A program made the translations under genes and the position numbers. Shown here piece after piece: positions 1-9,301 of a stretch of 43,975 nt of DNA. The notes under the pieces were generated by a model. The model was not told the origin of the DNA. It saw nothing but the letters and a program-made list of their open reading frames with translations, and did no database searches. Every line of letters begins with the position of its first letter. The stretch's first letter is position 1. This stretch comes from Bacillota bacterium (GTDB lineage: Bacteria > Bacillota > Limnochordia > Darwinibacteriales > Darwinibacteriaceae): positions 1 through 43,975 of the forward strand of contig JAKOTU010000071.1 in assembly GCA_029776155.1 (NCBI GenBank), in the 5' to 3' direction.

Positions 1-86
1 GCATTGACGAGGTCACGCTCGTCATCATCTCCCTGGATCCGGACCTTGCCATTACACCTGCTGAGCTGAAGTATCCTGCCAACTAG
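1..86 (+). CDS. C-terminal end of an unidentified protein (truncated by window edge)
   Basis: Codons read in frame from base 3 to a TAG at 84-86, giving about 27 residues ending in TPAELKYPAN. The hydrophobic stretch EVTLVIISLD followed by a polar tail looks like the end of a beta-rich protein, but no family is recognised. A GC-rich hairpin about 60 bp downstream fits a gene end here. Only the frame and the stop are directly supported. Confidence 0.5.
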   Translation, partial: IDEVTLVIISLDPDLAITPAELKYPAN

Positions 87-143
87 GTTTGCCTTCGGCG
101 GAGAATGTAAAAAGCAGCAGCCACAGCAAGGCACCTGGTTCTC

Positions 144-171
144 GGGACCCCGTAGGTTTCTGCGGGGTCCC
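144..171 (+). terminator. Strong hairpin downstream of the truncated gene
   Basis: A perfect 9-bp stem (GGGACCCCG at 144-152 with CGGGGTCCC at 163-171) and a 10-nt loop lie 58 bp after the preceding stop codon. No good T tract follows (CTCATGTT), so it is either a weak intrinsic terminator or an mRNA 3' stabilising hairpin. A second perfect 7-bp inverted repeat (AAGCGGC/GCCGCTT, 201-222) lies between it and the next gene. Confidence 0.5.
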
Positions 172-312
172 CTCATGTTCCTCCGGGGGCAAGCGCAGAG
201 AAGCGGCAGGGTTCAGCCGCTTGGTGCAGAAAAACTATATTAAGAATTGACTGAGAAATAGACTGCGCAGCAGCCTGGGCCGCTGGCCAGAATCCCCCGG
301 GGAGGTGGCACC

Positions 313-2538
313 ATGCAGAGAACCATCAAGATCGTACCGTATGTTATTGCCATTATCCTGATCGCCATTATCTTTGCCGCCCTCAGTTACTTTCTGGTGA
401 ACACAGTGCGCACCCAGTTCCTGAGAAGGCTCGAGGAGGAGAGCCTCAACTACGCCAGCATCTACACCCACAGCTTGACCAAGAGCAGGGAAGCCTACCG
501 GGCCATCAACGATCTCCTGGAAGAGCGTCTGCTCACCGCCTCCCGCACCGCGGCCCTCTTGTCCGATCAGATGACAGATGAGGCCCTCCGGGCCCTGGCC
601 CACTCGCTGTCCGTGGACGAGATCTATGTGTACAATCCCCAAGGTGTCATCGAATACTCCACCCGGCCCGAATATCTGGGCTGGACAGCCCTGCCCGGGC
701 ATCCGGTCTACGGCTTTTTGGTCAGCGGCCTGGATTCGTTGGTGGAAGATATCCGCAAGGACAGTGAATCCGACAGGTATTACAAGTACGCCTACAAGCG
801 CCTGGATGGGGGGCGCTTTGTGCAGTTGGGCATCAACGCCGACTTTGTGCAGAGCTTCCTGTCCTCCTTTGAGCTCCAGAGGATCGTGGACGAAATCGGC
901 AGTTTCCACCTGGTGGATCACGTGTGCTTCCTGGGGCCGGACTTTACGGTGCTCGCTGCCAGCAAACCGGATCACCTAGGGGAGCATGTGGACGACCCCG
1001 CCATCTGGGAGGCGCTCCGGGCCGGGGAGAGTTATTCCCGGATCAACCGGGAAAACGGTGAGGAGCTCTATGATATTTACGTGCCCGTCTACCTTGATGG
1101 CGAGTTTAGCGGCGTTTTGGTAGTGGGGAAATCCACTGCCTCCACGGCCGCCGCGGTCCGCCTCACTTCCCTTTTGGTCTTTGCCGGAACCAGTTTTGTC
1201 TCCCTGATTGTGATGTACATCATGTATGCCAATTACCGGCATAACCAGGAGCTGGTGGATATCGCCTACCATGACAGCCTCACTGGCCTGCCCAACAAGG
1301 CGTACCTGCTGGAAGTTTTGAGGGAGTGGTTGGGGCGCAGGGACGGAGTGAGCAGGGCCTTGCTTTTTGTGCACTGCCGCAACCTAAGCCAGGTCAACTC
1401 TGTGTACGGCTACGAAGTGGGCGACCGGCTCATGCACGACATTTCCACCCGACTGCGGGCCTTGGCCCAGACCGGCAGGCTCCTCTTTCGCTTTTCCGGC
1501 AACCGCTTTGTCTTTTTAGTGCAGGGCTACAGCGGCAGGGAAGAGCTGATCAGCTTCGCCGAGGGTATCAAGGCCCAGATCGAAGAGGGGCTCGATCCCA
1601 TTGCCCATCATATGCAGGTGGGGACAGGGATCGTTGAGCTGACCGGAGTCCACCAGGAGCCCATGGACGTTTTGACCCAGGCTTCCGTGGCCACTCAGCA
1701 CTTGGAGGACCTGCCCGAGGCCCCTTGTTATGCCTTTTTCGATGTGGAGATGGAAGAAAGGCTGCGGCGGGAAGAGATCATCGCCCAGGAGCTGCTGCGT
1801 TTTGTTGCCGATCCCAGTCTAAATACAGTGACTCTGCAGTACCAGCCCCAGGTGGCGGTGGCCAGTGGGGAAGTGGTGGGCTTTGAGGCTCTGGCCCGCA
1901 TGCACTCGCCCCGTTTGGGGCCCGTTTCCCCCGGGGAGTTCATTCCCATTGCTGAGCGTCAAGGGTTGATCGTGCCCCTGGGGTACTGGGTTCTGCGCAG
2001 TGCCTGCCGGTTTGCCCGGCGCCTGGACCAGTTGGGTTATGCTGACCGGCACGTGGGGGTGAATATCTCCGTCATCCAGCTGGTCCAGGAGGACTTTGGG
2101 CAGGAAGTGGGCGAAATCCTCAAGGAGGTGGGCCTGGAGGCCTGCCGCCTGCAGATCGAGATTACCGAATCGGTGGTGATCGAGGATTTTTCCGACATCG
2201 AGGCTAAGCTGCAGCCCCTGCGGGAGCTGGGGGTGAGCATTGCCCTGGACGATTTCGGCACCGGTTATTCAGCCCTCTCCCGCATTGAGGAACTGCCCAT
2301 TGACTGGATCAAGATCGATAAGCGCTTTATCGACAAAATACTGGTCAAGGATGAGCAGCGCTTGATCATCAAGGACCTGATCGCCATGTGCCACAAGTTG
2401 GGCCTGAAGGTGGTGGCGGAGGGCGTAGAGGAGGAAAAGCAGCTCCGCTATCTTGCAGCCAGCGGTTGTGATGTGATCCAAGGCTATCTGTTCAGCAAGC
2501 CCTTAGTGGAAGAAGAAGCCCTACGCAAGCTGGCTTAA
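313..2538 (+). CDS. Membrane sensor c-di-GMP phosphodiesterase (degenerate GGDEF + EAL)
   Basis: A 741-residue protein. There is a transmembrane helix at about 8-30, an extracytoplasmic sensor region to about 283, a second helix at 284-305, a GGDEF-like domain at about 315-470 and an EAL domain at about 485-735. The GGDEF signature is replaced by SGNRF (395-399), so diguanylate cyclase activity is unlikely. The EAL domain looks intact: FEALAR (E525), NISVIQL, EITESVV, DDFGTGYS (D646, D647), IKIDKRF, VAEGVE and QGYLFSKP. It should hydrolyse c-di-GMP to pGpG in response to an external ligand; the ligand is not predictable. The ATG at 313 follows GGAGG (301-305) with 7-nt spacing. A bidirectional terminator follows the stop. 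Two further EAL proteins lie in this window. Confidence 0.9.
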   Translation: MQRTIKIVPYVIAIILIAIIFAALSYFLVNTVRTQFLRRLEEESLNYASIYTHSLTKSREAYRAINDLLEERLLTASRTAALLSDQMTDEALRALAHSLSVDEIYVYNPQGVIEYSTRPEYLGWTALPGHPVYGFLVSGLDSLVEDIRKDSESDRYYKYAYKRLDGGRFVQLGINADFVQSFLSSFELQRIVDEIGSFHLVDHVCFLGPDFTVLAASKPDHLGEHVDDPAIWEALRAGESYSRINRENGEELYDIYVPVYLDGEFSGVLVVGKSTASTAAAVRLTSLLVFAGTSFVSLIVMYIMYANYRHNQELVDIAYHDSLTGLPNKAYLLEVLREWLGRRDGVSRALLFVHCRNLSQVNSVYGYEVGDRLMHDISTRLRALAQTGRLLFRFSGNRFVFLVQGYSGREELISFAEGIKAQIEEGLDPIAHHMQVGTGIVELTGVHQEPMDVLTQASVATQHLEDLPEAPCYAFFDVEMEERLRREEIIAQELLRFVADPSLNTVTLQYQPQVAVASGEVVGFEALARMHSPRLGPVSPGEFIPIAERQGLIVPLGYWVLRSACRFARRLDQLGYADRHVGVNISVIQLVQEDFGQEVGEILKEVGLEACRLQIEITESVVIEDFSDIEAKLQPLRELGVSIALDDFGTGYSALSRIEELPIDWIKIDKRFIDKILVKDEQRLIIKDLIAMCHKLGLKVVAEGVEEEKQLRYLAASGCDVIQGYLFSKPLVEEEALRKLA

Positions 2539-2541
2539 AAC

Positions 2542-2570
2542 AAAGACCACCGCCTTGGGCGGTGGCCTTT
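2542..2570. terminator. Bidirectional intrinsic terminator between convergent genes
   Basis: AAAG-A-CCACCGCC pairs with GGCGGTGG-C-CTTT around a short TT loop. A/T runs on both sides let it serve both the plus-strand phosphodiesterase gene and the minus-strand purine permease gene that converges on it. Confidence 0.8.
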
Positions 2571-2592
2571 GCATGGGACACGGATCTCAGTT

Positions 2593-3948
2593 TTAGAGTA
2601 TGGCCATGATGATAAAGTTGAGGATAAACAGAAGGGTGGATACGGCCAGAATGGGATGGATTTCCTTGGTCTCACCCTTCACGATTTTGACCAGGGTGTA
2701 GAAGATGAAGCCGGCGGCAATTCCGTAGGAGATGCTGTAGCACAGGGCCATGAAGATCCCAGCGAAGAAGGCTGGCACAGCTTCCACGAAATCGGACCAA
2801 TTCACTTCTTTAAAGGACGCCAGCATCATGATGCCCACGATGATCAAAGCGGGCGATGTGGCTGCCGAGGGGATGGCGCTGATGGCCGGAGCGAAAAAGG
2901 CGCTCAGGAAGAAGAGGGCGGCCACTACTACGCTGGTCAGGCCGGTTCTGCCCCCTGCGCCAATACCCGCGGCGCTTTCCACATAGGTTGTGGTATTGGA
3001 AGTGCCGAAGATGGCGCCGATGGAGGTGGCAGTGGCGTCGGCAAAGAGCGCCCGGTCCATTTTGGACTTAAAGCCCGAGCTGGTTTCCAAGGCCTGCATG
3101 TCTTCGGCGGAGAAGATACCCGCCCGCCGGCCGGTGCCGATGAACGTTCCGATGGTGTCAAAGGTGTCGGACAGGCTGAATGCAAAGATGGTCATGAGCA
3201 CCAAGGGCAGCTTGCTGGCATCGCTGAACAGGGAAAGCAATCCTGGGTTGCCAAAGGCGGCTCCAAAGGTGGTTTTCAGCTCGGAAAGGGCCTGGCCGAA
3301 GCTGACGGTGGCTCCCAGTTCAGTTACGCCAAAGGGAATCCCCAGGAGGGTTGTGATGACGATGCCGATGAAGATGGCGCCCCGCACGCCCTTGACCAGC
3401 ATGATCACGGTGATGGCCAGCCCGAACAGGGTGAGCAGCACCGAGGCGTTGTTCAGGGGCACAAGTTCAGGGATACCCGCATCGAAACTGAGCAGTCCGG
3501 CGTTTTTGATGCCGATGTAGGCGATGAAAATGCCGATACCGCCGCCGATGGCGTTCTGAAGGCTTTCAGGGATGCATTTGATAATCAACTTGCGGACTTT
3601 GGTTACGGTAATCAGAATGTTGATCACACCGCAGATGAACACCATGGCCAGGGCTTCCTGCCAGGTAAAGCCGAGGCCGAAACAGACGGTAAAGGTGAAA
3701 AAGGCGTTGAGGCCCATGCCTGGCGCCTGCGCATAGGGTACGTTGGCAAAGAGGCCCATCACCAGCGTGCCGATGATGGAAGCGGCGATGGTGGCCAAAA
3801 AGACAGCGCCCCAGGGCATTCCCGTCTGGGACAGGATATCCGGATTAACCATGATAATGTAGGCCATGGCAAAGAAGGTGGTTAATCCTGCGAGAACCTC
3901 GGTACGAACATTAGTGCCGTTTTCCTTCAGCTTGAAAAAACTCTCCAT
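2593..3948 (-). CDS. NCS2-family (AzgA/PbuG-like) guanine/hypoxanthine permease
   Basis: A 451-residue polytopic membrane protein of the nucleobase:cation symporter-2 family, AzgA/PbuG branch. The N-terminus (TEVLAGLTTFFAMAYIIMVN), the segment QAPGMGLNAFFTF and the central GTSNTTTYVESAAGIGAGGRTG are hallmarks of adenine/guanine/hypoxanthine permeases; around 12 hydrophobic segments are visible. It imports purine bases for salvage. The ATG at 3948 has GGAGG 12 nt upstream, slightly long. Its 5' region carries a guanine-class riboswitch with an intrinsic terminator, so expression should fall when guanine or hypoxanthine is plentiful; this supports a guanine/hypoxanthine substrate over adenine or uracil. 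Monocistronic; its 3' terminator is shared with the convergent gene. Confidence 0.93.
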   Translation of the reverse strand: MESFFKLKENGTNVRTEVLAGLTTFFAMAYIIMVNPDILSQTGMPWGAVFLATIAASIIGTLVMGLFANVPYAQAPGMGLNAFFTFTVCFGLGFTWQEALAMVFICGVINILITVTKVRKLIIKCIPESLQNAIGGGIGIFIAYIGIKNAGLLSFDAGIPELVPLNNASVLLTLFGLAITVIMLVKGVRGAIFIGIVITTLLGIPFGVTELGATVSFGQALSELKTTFGAAFGNPGLLSLFSDASKLPLVLMTIFAFSLSDTFDTIGTFIGTGRRAGIFSAEDMQALETSSGFKSKMDRALFADATATSIGAIFGTSNTTTYVESAAGIGAGGRTGLTSVVVAALFFLSAFFAPAISAIPSAATSPALIIVGIMMLASFKEVNWSDFVEAVPAFFAGIFMALCYSISYGIAAGFIFYTLVKIVKGETKEIHPILAVSTLLFILNFIIMAIL

Positions 3949-4027
3949 TGACTTTTCATTCCTCCGCCTCTAGTTTGGATTTGCCTTTATCTGATGGGGA
4001 TGATTCCCCATACAGCCCTGGAAAAAC

Positions 4028-4054
4028 AAAAAAACTCATCGAGTGCTCGACAAG
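4028..4054 (-). terminator. Riboswitch-controlled intrinsic terminator upstream of the purine permease
   Basis: On the minus strand an 8-bp stem (CTTGTCGA/TCGATGAG, with two G-T wobbles) and a GCAC loop are followed by seven T residues. It lies about 60 nt downstream of the purine aptamer and about 80 nt upstream of the permease start. This is the usual arrangement of a transcription-terminating OFF switch. Confidence 0.8.
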
Positions 4055-4114
4055 CTGCAGGAAACGTCAATAACGGCTTGCGGGAAGCCCTTACTGAACA
4101 AGCGCTTATAGGTC

Positions 4115-4183
4115 ACTCATAGCGTAGGCGGTATAGGCCGCCACGTAGAGACTCCTGCACCAAATTTGCAGGCTTATATGAGT
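4115..4183 (-). ncRNA. Purine riboswitch aptamer, guanine class
   Basis: Read on the minus strand: P1 is ACTCATA at 4183-4177 pairing with TATGAGT ending at 4115. J1/2 has TATAAG. P2 is CCTGCA/TGCAGG with an AATTTGG loop. The core GGAGTCTCTAC follows, then P3 (GGCGG/CCGCC plus a GT/AC closing step with one bulge). The J3/1 junction reads G-C-T-A-T, so the base equivalent to xpt position 74 is C, which specifies guanine/hypoxanthine rather than adenine. The permease and the terminator downstream agree with this. A possible promoter on the minus strand upstream (TTTACA, 17 bp, TAACGT near 4230-4202) is weak. Confidence 0.93.
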
Positions 4184-4358
4184 TATGTCTTTCACAGTAT
4201 TACGTTACCACAGCTCTTGTCCCCTGTAAAGTGTCATCTGGTCGCGGAGGTGAACACTTCCTGAAAAAAAGTTCCGGCGGCCCAGGGCAAGTCCTGGAAA
4301 AGAGGATGCCGGGAAGGGGGTGGAGAATAGGATGGAAAATGGCAGGGAGGGGATGGCC

Positions 4359-6791
4359 GTGAAATATGGTTTCTTTGATGATGCCAACCGGGAATATGTG
4401 ATCACCACGCCCTATACGCCTTACCCGTGGATCAACTACTTGGGCTGCCAGGACTTCTTCAGCCTCATTTCCCACACCGGAGGGGGCTACTCGTTTTTCC
4501 GCGATGCCCGGCTGCGCAGGCTCACCCGTTACCGCTACAACAACATACCCCTGGATGAGGGGGGGCGCTGTTTTTACATCAAAGACGGGGATGATGTGTG
4601 GTCCCCCAGCTTTCGGCCCATGAAACGGGAGCTAGCCTTTTATCAGTGCCGGCACGGCCTGGGTTATACCAAAATCACTGGAGCCCGGGGCGGAATTCGG
4701 GCCGAACAGCTCTTCTTTGTTCCCCTAGATTTCAACGGGGAAGTGATGCAGCTCAGCTTGACCAACGAAAGCCAAGTGGAGAAGTGCCTGTCTGTGTTTT
4801 CCTTCTTGGAGTTCTGCCTCTGGGATGCCCAGGATGACCAGGTGAACTTCCAGCGCAACTTCAGCACCGGTGAAGTGGAAGTGGAAGGGTCTGTCATCTA
4901 CCACAAGACCGAGTATCGTGAACGGCGCAATCACTACGCATTTTTTGCGGTGAATGCAGAGATAGCGGGTTTCGATACGGATCGGGAAAGTTTTTTGGGG
5001 ATGTATAACGGCCTGCATGAGCCCCAGGTGGTGTTCCAGGGCCGTTCCCAGAATTCGCTGGCCAGCGGGTGGGCCCCCGTGGCCTCCCACCATCTGGTGG
5101 TGGAACTAGCTCCCGGCGAAACCAAGACCTATATTTTCCTCTTAGGCTATGTGGAAAACCCCAAGGAGGAAAAATGGTCAGCCCCTGGAGTGATCAACAA
5201 AGGGCGCGCCCAAGAGATGCTGGCCCGCTTCCAGGAGCCCGCTCAGGTGAGCGCGGCCCTGGGGGAACTGCAGGCCTACTGGGAAGCCCTCTTAGGGAAG
5301 TACCAGTTGCACAGCGGGGACGAAAGGCTGGACCGCATGGTGAACATTTGGAACCCCTATCAGTGCATGGTCACCTTTAACCTTTCCCGCAGCGCTTCCT
5401 ACTTCGAATCGGGTATTGGCCGCGGCATGGGCTTTCGCGATTCCAACCAGGACCTTCTGGGCTTTGTGCACCAGGTGCCGGAGCGGGCCCGCCAGCGGAT
5501 TTTGGATCTGGCCTCCACCCAGTTCCCCGACGGCAGCGCATATCACCAGTACCAGCCCCTGACCAAGCGGGGCAATCATGCCATAGGTTCGGGCTTCAAC
5601 GACGATCCCCTCTGGCTGATTGTGGGTACCGCCGCCTACCTCAAGGAGACGGGGGACTTTTCTATCCTCACCGAACAGGTTCCCTTCGACAGCGACCCCC
5701 AGAATACAGCTACCCTTTTTGAGCATCTCAAACGTTCTTTTTACCATACCGTGAACAACCTAGGACCCCATGGCCTGCCCTTGATCGGCCGGGCCGATTG
5801 GAATGACTGCTTGAACTTGAACTGCTTCTCGGAGGAACCAGGGGAGTCCTTTCAGACTACAGGTCCCTCTGAGGGTCCCGTGGCCGAATCGGTGTTCATC
5901 GCGGGGCTGTTTGTCTACGCGGCCCGGGACTTCATCGCCATCTGCCGCCGGCAGGGGCTGGAGGATGAGGCCCGGCTTGCAGAAAAACACCGGGATGATA
6001 TGATTAAGGCAGTGCTGCAGCACGGTTGGGACGGGGCCTGGTTTCTGCGTGCTTACGATGCCCAGGGCCGGAAAGTGGGCAGTAGGGAGTGCCCAGAAGG
6101 GCAGATCTTCATCGAGCCCCAGGGCTTGTGCGTGATGGCGGGCATTGGGGTGGACGATGGCAAGGCCCAAAAGGCCCTGGATGCGGTGGCCCAGTTCCTG
6201 GAGACGGAACACGGGATTATCCTGCACACCCCAGCTTATTCCCGCTACTACCTCAATTTTGGGGAGATTTCTTCCTATCCCCCCGGTTATAAGGAAAACG
6301 CGGGCGTTTTCTGCCACAATAATCCCTGGATCATGATTGCAGAGACGGTGATGGGCCGGGGCGGAAGGGCCTTTGAGCTGTACAAAAAGATCTGCCCCGC
6401 TTACCGGGAAGAAATCTCCCACCTGCACCGCCTAGAACCCTATGTGTACGCCCAGATGATCGCGGGGCGGGATGCGGTCAACTTCGGCCAGGCGAAAAAC
6501 TCTTGGCTGACCGGAACGGCAGCCTGGAACTATGTTGCCATTTCCCAAGCTATCCTGGGTGTTCAGCCCGACTACGATGGCCTGCGCATCGATCCGTGTA
6601 TCCCTGAAGATTGGGATGGCTATCAGGTGCGCAGGGAGTTTAGGGGAGCGGTGTACCGCATCACCGTCCGCAATCCCCGCCATGTGAGCCGGGGCGTGGC
6701 CAGGGTGCTCGTGGATGGAAAAGAGGTAGCCGGCAATCTCCTGCCTCCCTTTGGCGAAGGAGAGCATGAGGTGGAAGTGGTTTTAGGCTGA
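4359..6791 (+). CDS. GH94 cellobiose phosphorylase
   Basis: Glycoside hydrolase family 94 enzyme; the likely reaction is reversible phosphorolysis of cellobiose to alpha-glucose 1-phosphate and glucose in the cytoplasm. The GTG at 4359 is chosen because GGAGG lies 8 nt upstream and the protein then begins [16 protein letters not shown], the usual family N-terminus; upstream GTG/ATG codons at 4320, 4332 and 4353 would add up to 13 residues. Length is 810 residues, as expected. Visible signatures are [36 protein letters not shown] (D480/D483, the latter probably the general acid), [13 protein letters not shown] and the C-terminal TGTAAWNY. No transporter gene is adjacent; the ROK kinase at 32.6-33.5 kb could use the released glucose. 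Cellodextrin or laminaribiose specificity cannot be excluded. Confidence 0.92.
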   Translation: MKYGFFDDANREYVITTPYTPYPWINYLGCQDFFSLISHTGGGYSFFRDARLRRLTRYRYNNIPLDEGGRCFYIKDGDDVWSPSFRPMKRELAFYQCRHGLGYTKITGARGGIRAEQLFFVPLDFNGEVMQLSLTNESQVEKCLSVFSFLEFCLWDAQDDQVNFQRNFSTGEVEVEGSVIYHKTEYRERRNHYAFFAVNAEIAGFDTDRESFLGMYNGLHEPQVVFQGRSQNSLASGWAPVASHHLVVELAPGETKTYIFLLGYVENPKEEKWSAPGVINKGRAQEMLARFQEPAQVSAALGELQAYWEALLGKYQLHSGDERLDRMVNIWNPYQCMVTFNLSRSASYFESGIGRGMGFRDSNQDLLGFVHQVPERARQRILDLASTQFPDGSAYHQYQPLTKRGNHAIGSGFNDDPLWLIVGTAAYLKETGDFSILTEQVPFDSDPQNTATLFEHLKRSFYHTVNNLGPHGLPLIGRADWNDCLNLNCFSEEPGESFQTTGPSEGPVAESVFIAGLFVYAARDFIAICRRQGLEDEARLAEKHRDDMIKAVLQHGWDGAWFLRAYDAQGRKVGSRECPEGQIFIEPQGLCVMAGIGVDDGKAQKALDAVAQFLETEHGIILHTPAYSRYYLNFGEISSYPPGYKENAGVFCHNNPWIMIAETVMGRGGRAFELYKKICPAYREEISHLHRLEPYVYAQMIAGRDAVNFGQAKNSWLTGTAAWNYVAISQAILGVQPDYDGLRIDPCIPEDWDGYQVRREFRGAVYRITVRNPRHVSRGVARVLVDGKEVAGNLLPPFGEGEHEVEVVLG

Positions 6792-6917
6792 TCACCAAGG
6801 CCCTGGGGCGGACCCCGCCGCGGAACTTCGAGCTTGGGGTGCAGGATGACCGGACTTTGTGTGGAAAAGATCAAATGGCCCGTGGGGCCTTACCGTTGTT
6901 GGAGAGGAGCAATTGCA

Positions 6918-9284
6918 TTGCCCGGGAAAATCTTGATCGTAGGCAACTGCCTGGCGGAAGCCGCGGCTCGTCAAGGAGTGCTGGGCGGATACCAGGCCAT
7001 CGTATGCAGTACTGTGGAGGATGCCGCCGCAGAGCTGAAGGCCCATTCCGATATTTATCTTGTAGCGATCTGCCGGGGGCAAGGAGAACCCGATGGCTAC
7101 TATCTAGCTGAGGAGCTGGAGGAAGCCAGCGGCCGACGGGGCATCCCCATGGTGCTTGTCAGGGATCAAGAGGGCCTGCTCCAGGCACTGACCAGTGCCC
7201 ATTACCACCATGCCGCCCTCCTGCAGGCCATTTTCAACCAGAGTTCCTTGGGCCTCGCCGTGGATCTGCCTTGGGATCCGGGGAAGCTGGATGGTCATTC
7301 CTATCCTCTGGTGAATGCAGCCTTCCAGAAAATCGCGGGCCGGTCCCGCCTGGAGTTGGGTGAGCTGGGGTGGGGCCAGGTAGTCCATCCCCAGGATGCG
7401 GAGAGGGAACGGGAGCAGAGGCGTCTTTTAGAAGAGGGGAAGGCTTCCAGTTACAGCACCGAACTGCGCCTGCTGCGCCCCGATGGCAGCCAAGTGTGGG
7501 TGGAGCTCACGGCAACCCCCTTCGCGCAGGTGGGGCAGGAGCGCCGCAAAGCTATTTATATGATCAAAGATATCTCCGATCGCAAGGCGGTGGAAGAACG
7601 TCTCTCGGAAAGCGAACGCAGCAAGGCGGTTCTCCTCAAGAATCTTCCGGGTATGGCTTACCGGTGCCTCCTTGACCGCAGCTGGACCATGCAGTTTGTG
7701 TCCGAGGGCTGCGAAGCCTTGACGGGTTATTCCGCGGAGAGCCTGCTCTACAACAGGGATCTTTCCTTTAACGATCTAATCGCCCCCGAGTACCGGGAGG
7801 TACTCTGGCAGAAATGGTTGGAAGCGCTTTCTGAACGCCGGTCCTTTGAGTTTGAATATGAGATTATCACCAAAGGCGGGGAGCGCCGCTGGGTTTTGGA
7901 AATGGGTCAAGGCGTGTTCAATGCCCATGGGGAAGTGGATGCCCTCGAGGGCATTATTATCGACATCACTGAACGGAAAAAGAGCGAGCTGCAGCTCAAG
8001 AGGATCAGTGAGCTGGATCTGCTCACGGGTCTGCCCAACCGCCGGGCCCTGCGGGCGGTCATGGCCGCAGACAACCAAAGTGGGAGGTTCCCGCAGCGGG
8101 CGGTGGTCTTGTTCAACCTGCGCAGGATCAACACCATCAACGCCATCTACGGCTTCAGCTTCTGCGAGTACATGCTGCGCAGCATTGCCCAGCGCTTGGC
8201 TGCCCACAGCTCAGATACCCGGCGGCTGTTTCTGGCCGCCTACGGCCGCTTTGCCTTTTACATTCAGGAACCCTTAAGCAGGGCCGAACTGATCCAGTTC
8301 TGCCGGGAAGTGGTGGAAACGTTGAAAAGTGTGGCCATAGTGAACACCTACGGGTGCGGAATCGGCATTAGGCAGATCCAGGGCGAGGTTGTGGAGCCCG
8401 AAGACCTCATTCACCATGCGGGGATCAGCGCGGAGCGGGCCGACCGCAGCCGCCCCTTTGCCTACCGTTTCTACGATCAGGAGCTGGCCGCGGAACTGGA
8501 TCGTCTAAGCGAAATCGAGGAGCTGCTCCTGCGGGTGGCCTACGGCGAAAGGGCAGAGGCCCTGTTTTTGGAATACCAGCCCATTGTCGATGCGGCCACC
8601 CAGCGCATCTACGCCTTTGAAGCTTTAGCCAGGTTGGATGGGGGACCCTTGGGGATTATCCCTCCTGGCGAGTTCATCCCTATAGCCGAGGAAAACCAGC
8701 TCATCGTGCCCATCGGCAAGCTGATCATGCGCAAAGCCTGTGCTTTTCTGGCCCGTTTGGAGCAGTGGGGGTTCCATGGTTTCCGCATTTCCATCAACGT
8801 TTCCGCCATTCAGCTGGCCCAGGAAGACTTTGTCGATGAGGTGTTCGCCGCGCTGGACGAAGCGGGGCTTACGCCCGACCAGCTCTGCCTGGAGATAACC
8901 GAGTCCGTCTTTGCGCAGAACTATGCGGCCATCAACGAGAAGCTGCGAGTGTTGAGGCAAGCGGGTACCATCATTGCCATCGATGACTTCGGCACCGGCT
9001 ACTCTTCCCTGTCCAGGGAGCAGGAGCTCAATGTGAACTGCCTGAAGATCCACAAGACCTTCATCGACCGGGTGCTCACCGTGGGGGAAGAGCTGGCCAT
9101 CGCCGGGGACATTATCTCCATGGCCCATCGCCTGGGCCACAGTGTGGTGGCTGAAGGAGTGGAACAGGAGGCGCAGCGGGAATACCTAATCAGGCACAGC
9201 TGCGATTTCCTCCAGGGCTTCCTCTTCTCCAGACCGGTGAGCGAGGAGACGGCCAGGAAGCTGCTCCAGGCTCAAAGGATCTAG
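6918..9284 (+). CDS. Pseudo-receiver/PAS/PAS/degenerate GGDEF/EAL c-di-GMP phosphodiesterase
   Basis: A soluble multidomain signalling protein. A TTG at 6918 with AGGAG 8 nt upstream gives 788 residues beginning MPGKILIVGN, matching the start of a receiver-like fold; an ATG at 6846 with poor ribosome binding is the alternative. The receiver-like domain (about 1-95) lacks the usual acidic pair and phospho-acceptor Asp. Two PAS domains follow (about 105-225 and 235-355), then a GGDEF-like domain with no GGDEF signature (LTGLPNRR to YGRFAFYIQ) and an EAL domain with FEALAR (E568), NVSAIQL, EITESVF, DDFGTGYSSL (D689, D690), VAEGVE and QGFLFSRP. The usual LKIDK motif reads LKIHK, but the catalytic Lys remains. 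Likely an intracellular-signal-regulated c-di-GMP phosphodiesterase. It follows the GH94 gene by 126 bp with no clear terminator between them. Confidence 0.87.
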   Translation: MPGKILIVGNCLAEAAARQGVLGGYQAIVCSTVEDAAAELKAHSDIYLVAICRGQGEPDGYYLAEELEEASGRRGIPMVLVRDQEGLLQALTSAHYHHAALLQAIFNQSSLGLAVDLPWDPGKLDGHSYPLVNAAFQKIAGRSRLELGELGWGQVVHPQDAEREREQRRLLEEGKASSYSTELRLLRPDGSQVWVELTATPFAQVGQERRKAIYMIKDISDRKAVEERLSESERSKAVLLKNLPGMAYRCLLDRSWTMQFVSEGCEALTGYSAESLLYNRDLSFNDLIAPEYREVLWQKWLEALSERRSFEFEYEIITKGGERRWVLEMGQGVFNAHGEVDALEGIIIDITERKKSELQLKRISELDLLTGLPNRRALRAVMAADNQSGRFPQRAVVLFNLRRINTINAIYGFSFCEYMLRSIAQRLAAHSSDTRRLFLAAYGRFAFYIQEPLSRAELIQFCREVVETLKSVAIVNTYGCGIGIRQIQGEVVEPEDLIHHAGISAERADRSRPFAYRFYDQELAAELDRLSEIEELLLRVAYGERAEALFLEYQPIVDAATQRIYAFEALARLDGGPLGIIPPGEFIPIAEENQLIVPIGKLIMRKACAFLARLEQWGFHGFRISINVSAIQLAQEDFVDEVFAALDEAGLTPDQLCLEITESVFAQNYAAINEKLRVLRQAGTIIAIDDFGTGYSSLSREQELNVNCLKIHKTFIDRVLTVGEELAIAGDIISMAHRLGHSVVAEGVEQEAQREYLIRHSCDFLQGFLFSRPVSEETARKLLQAQRI

Positions 9285-9301
9285 GTGCGGGAGGTTTCTG
9301 G

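Noticed and set aside
2569..3885. 438-residue plus-strand open frame opposite the NCS2 permease
   Set aside because: It is antisense to a clear transporter, is Gly/His/Asp-rich with no motif, and has no ribosome site; a GC-rich shadow.
4097..4112. AAGCGCTT palindrome resembling a CcpA cre core
   Set aside because: The flanking bases do not fit the cre consensus on both sides, and it lies inside the riboswitch leader, where short palindromes are expected.
4359..6791. A cellodextrin utilisation operon around the GH94 gene
   Set aside because: No transporter, beta-glucosidase or regulator adjoins it; the ROK kinase is 26 kb away, so the link is metabolic at best.
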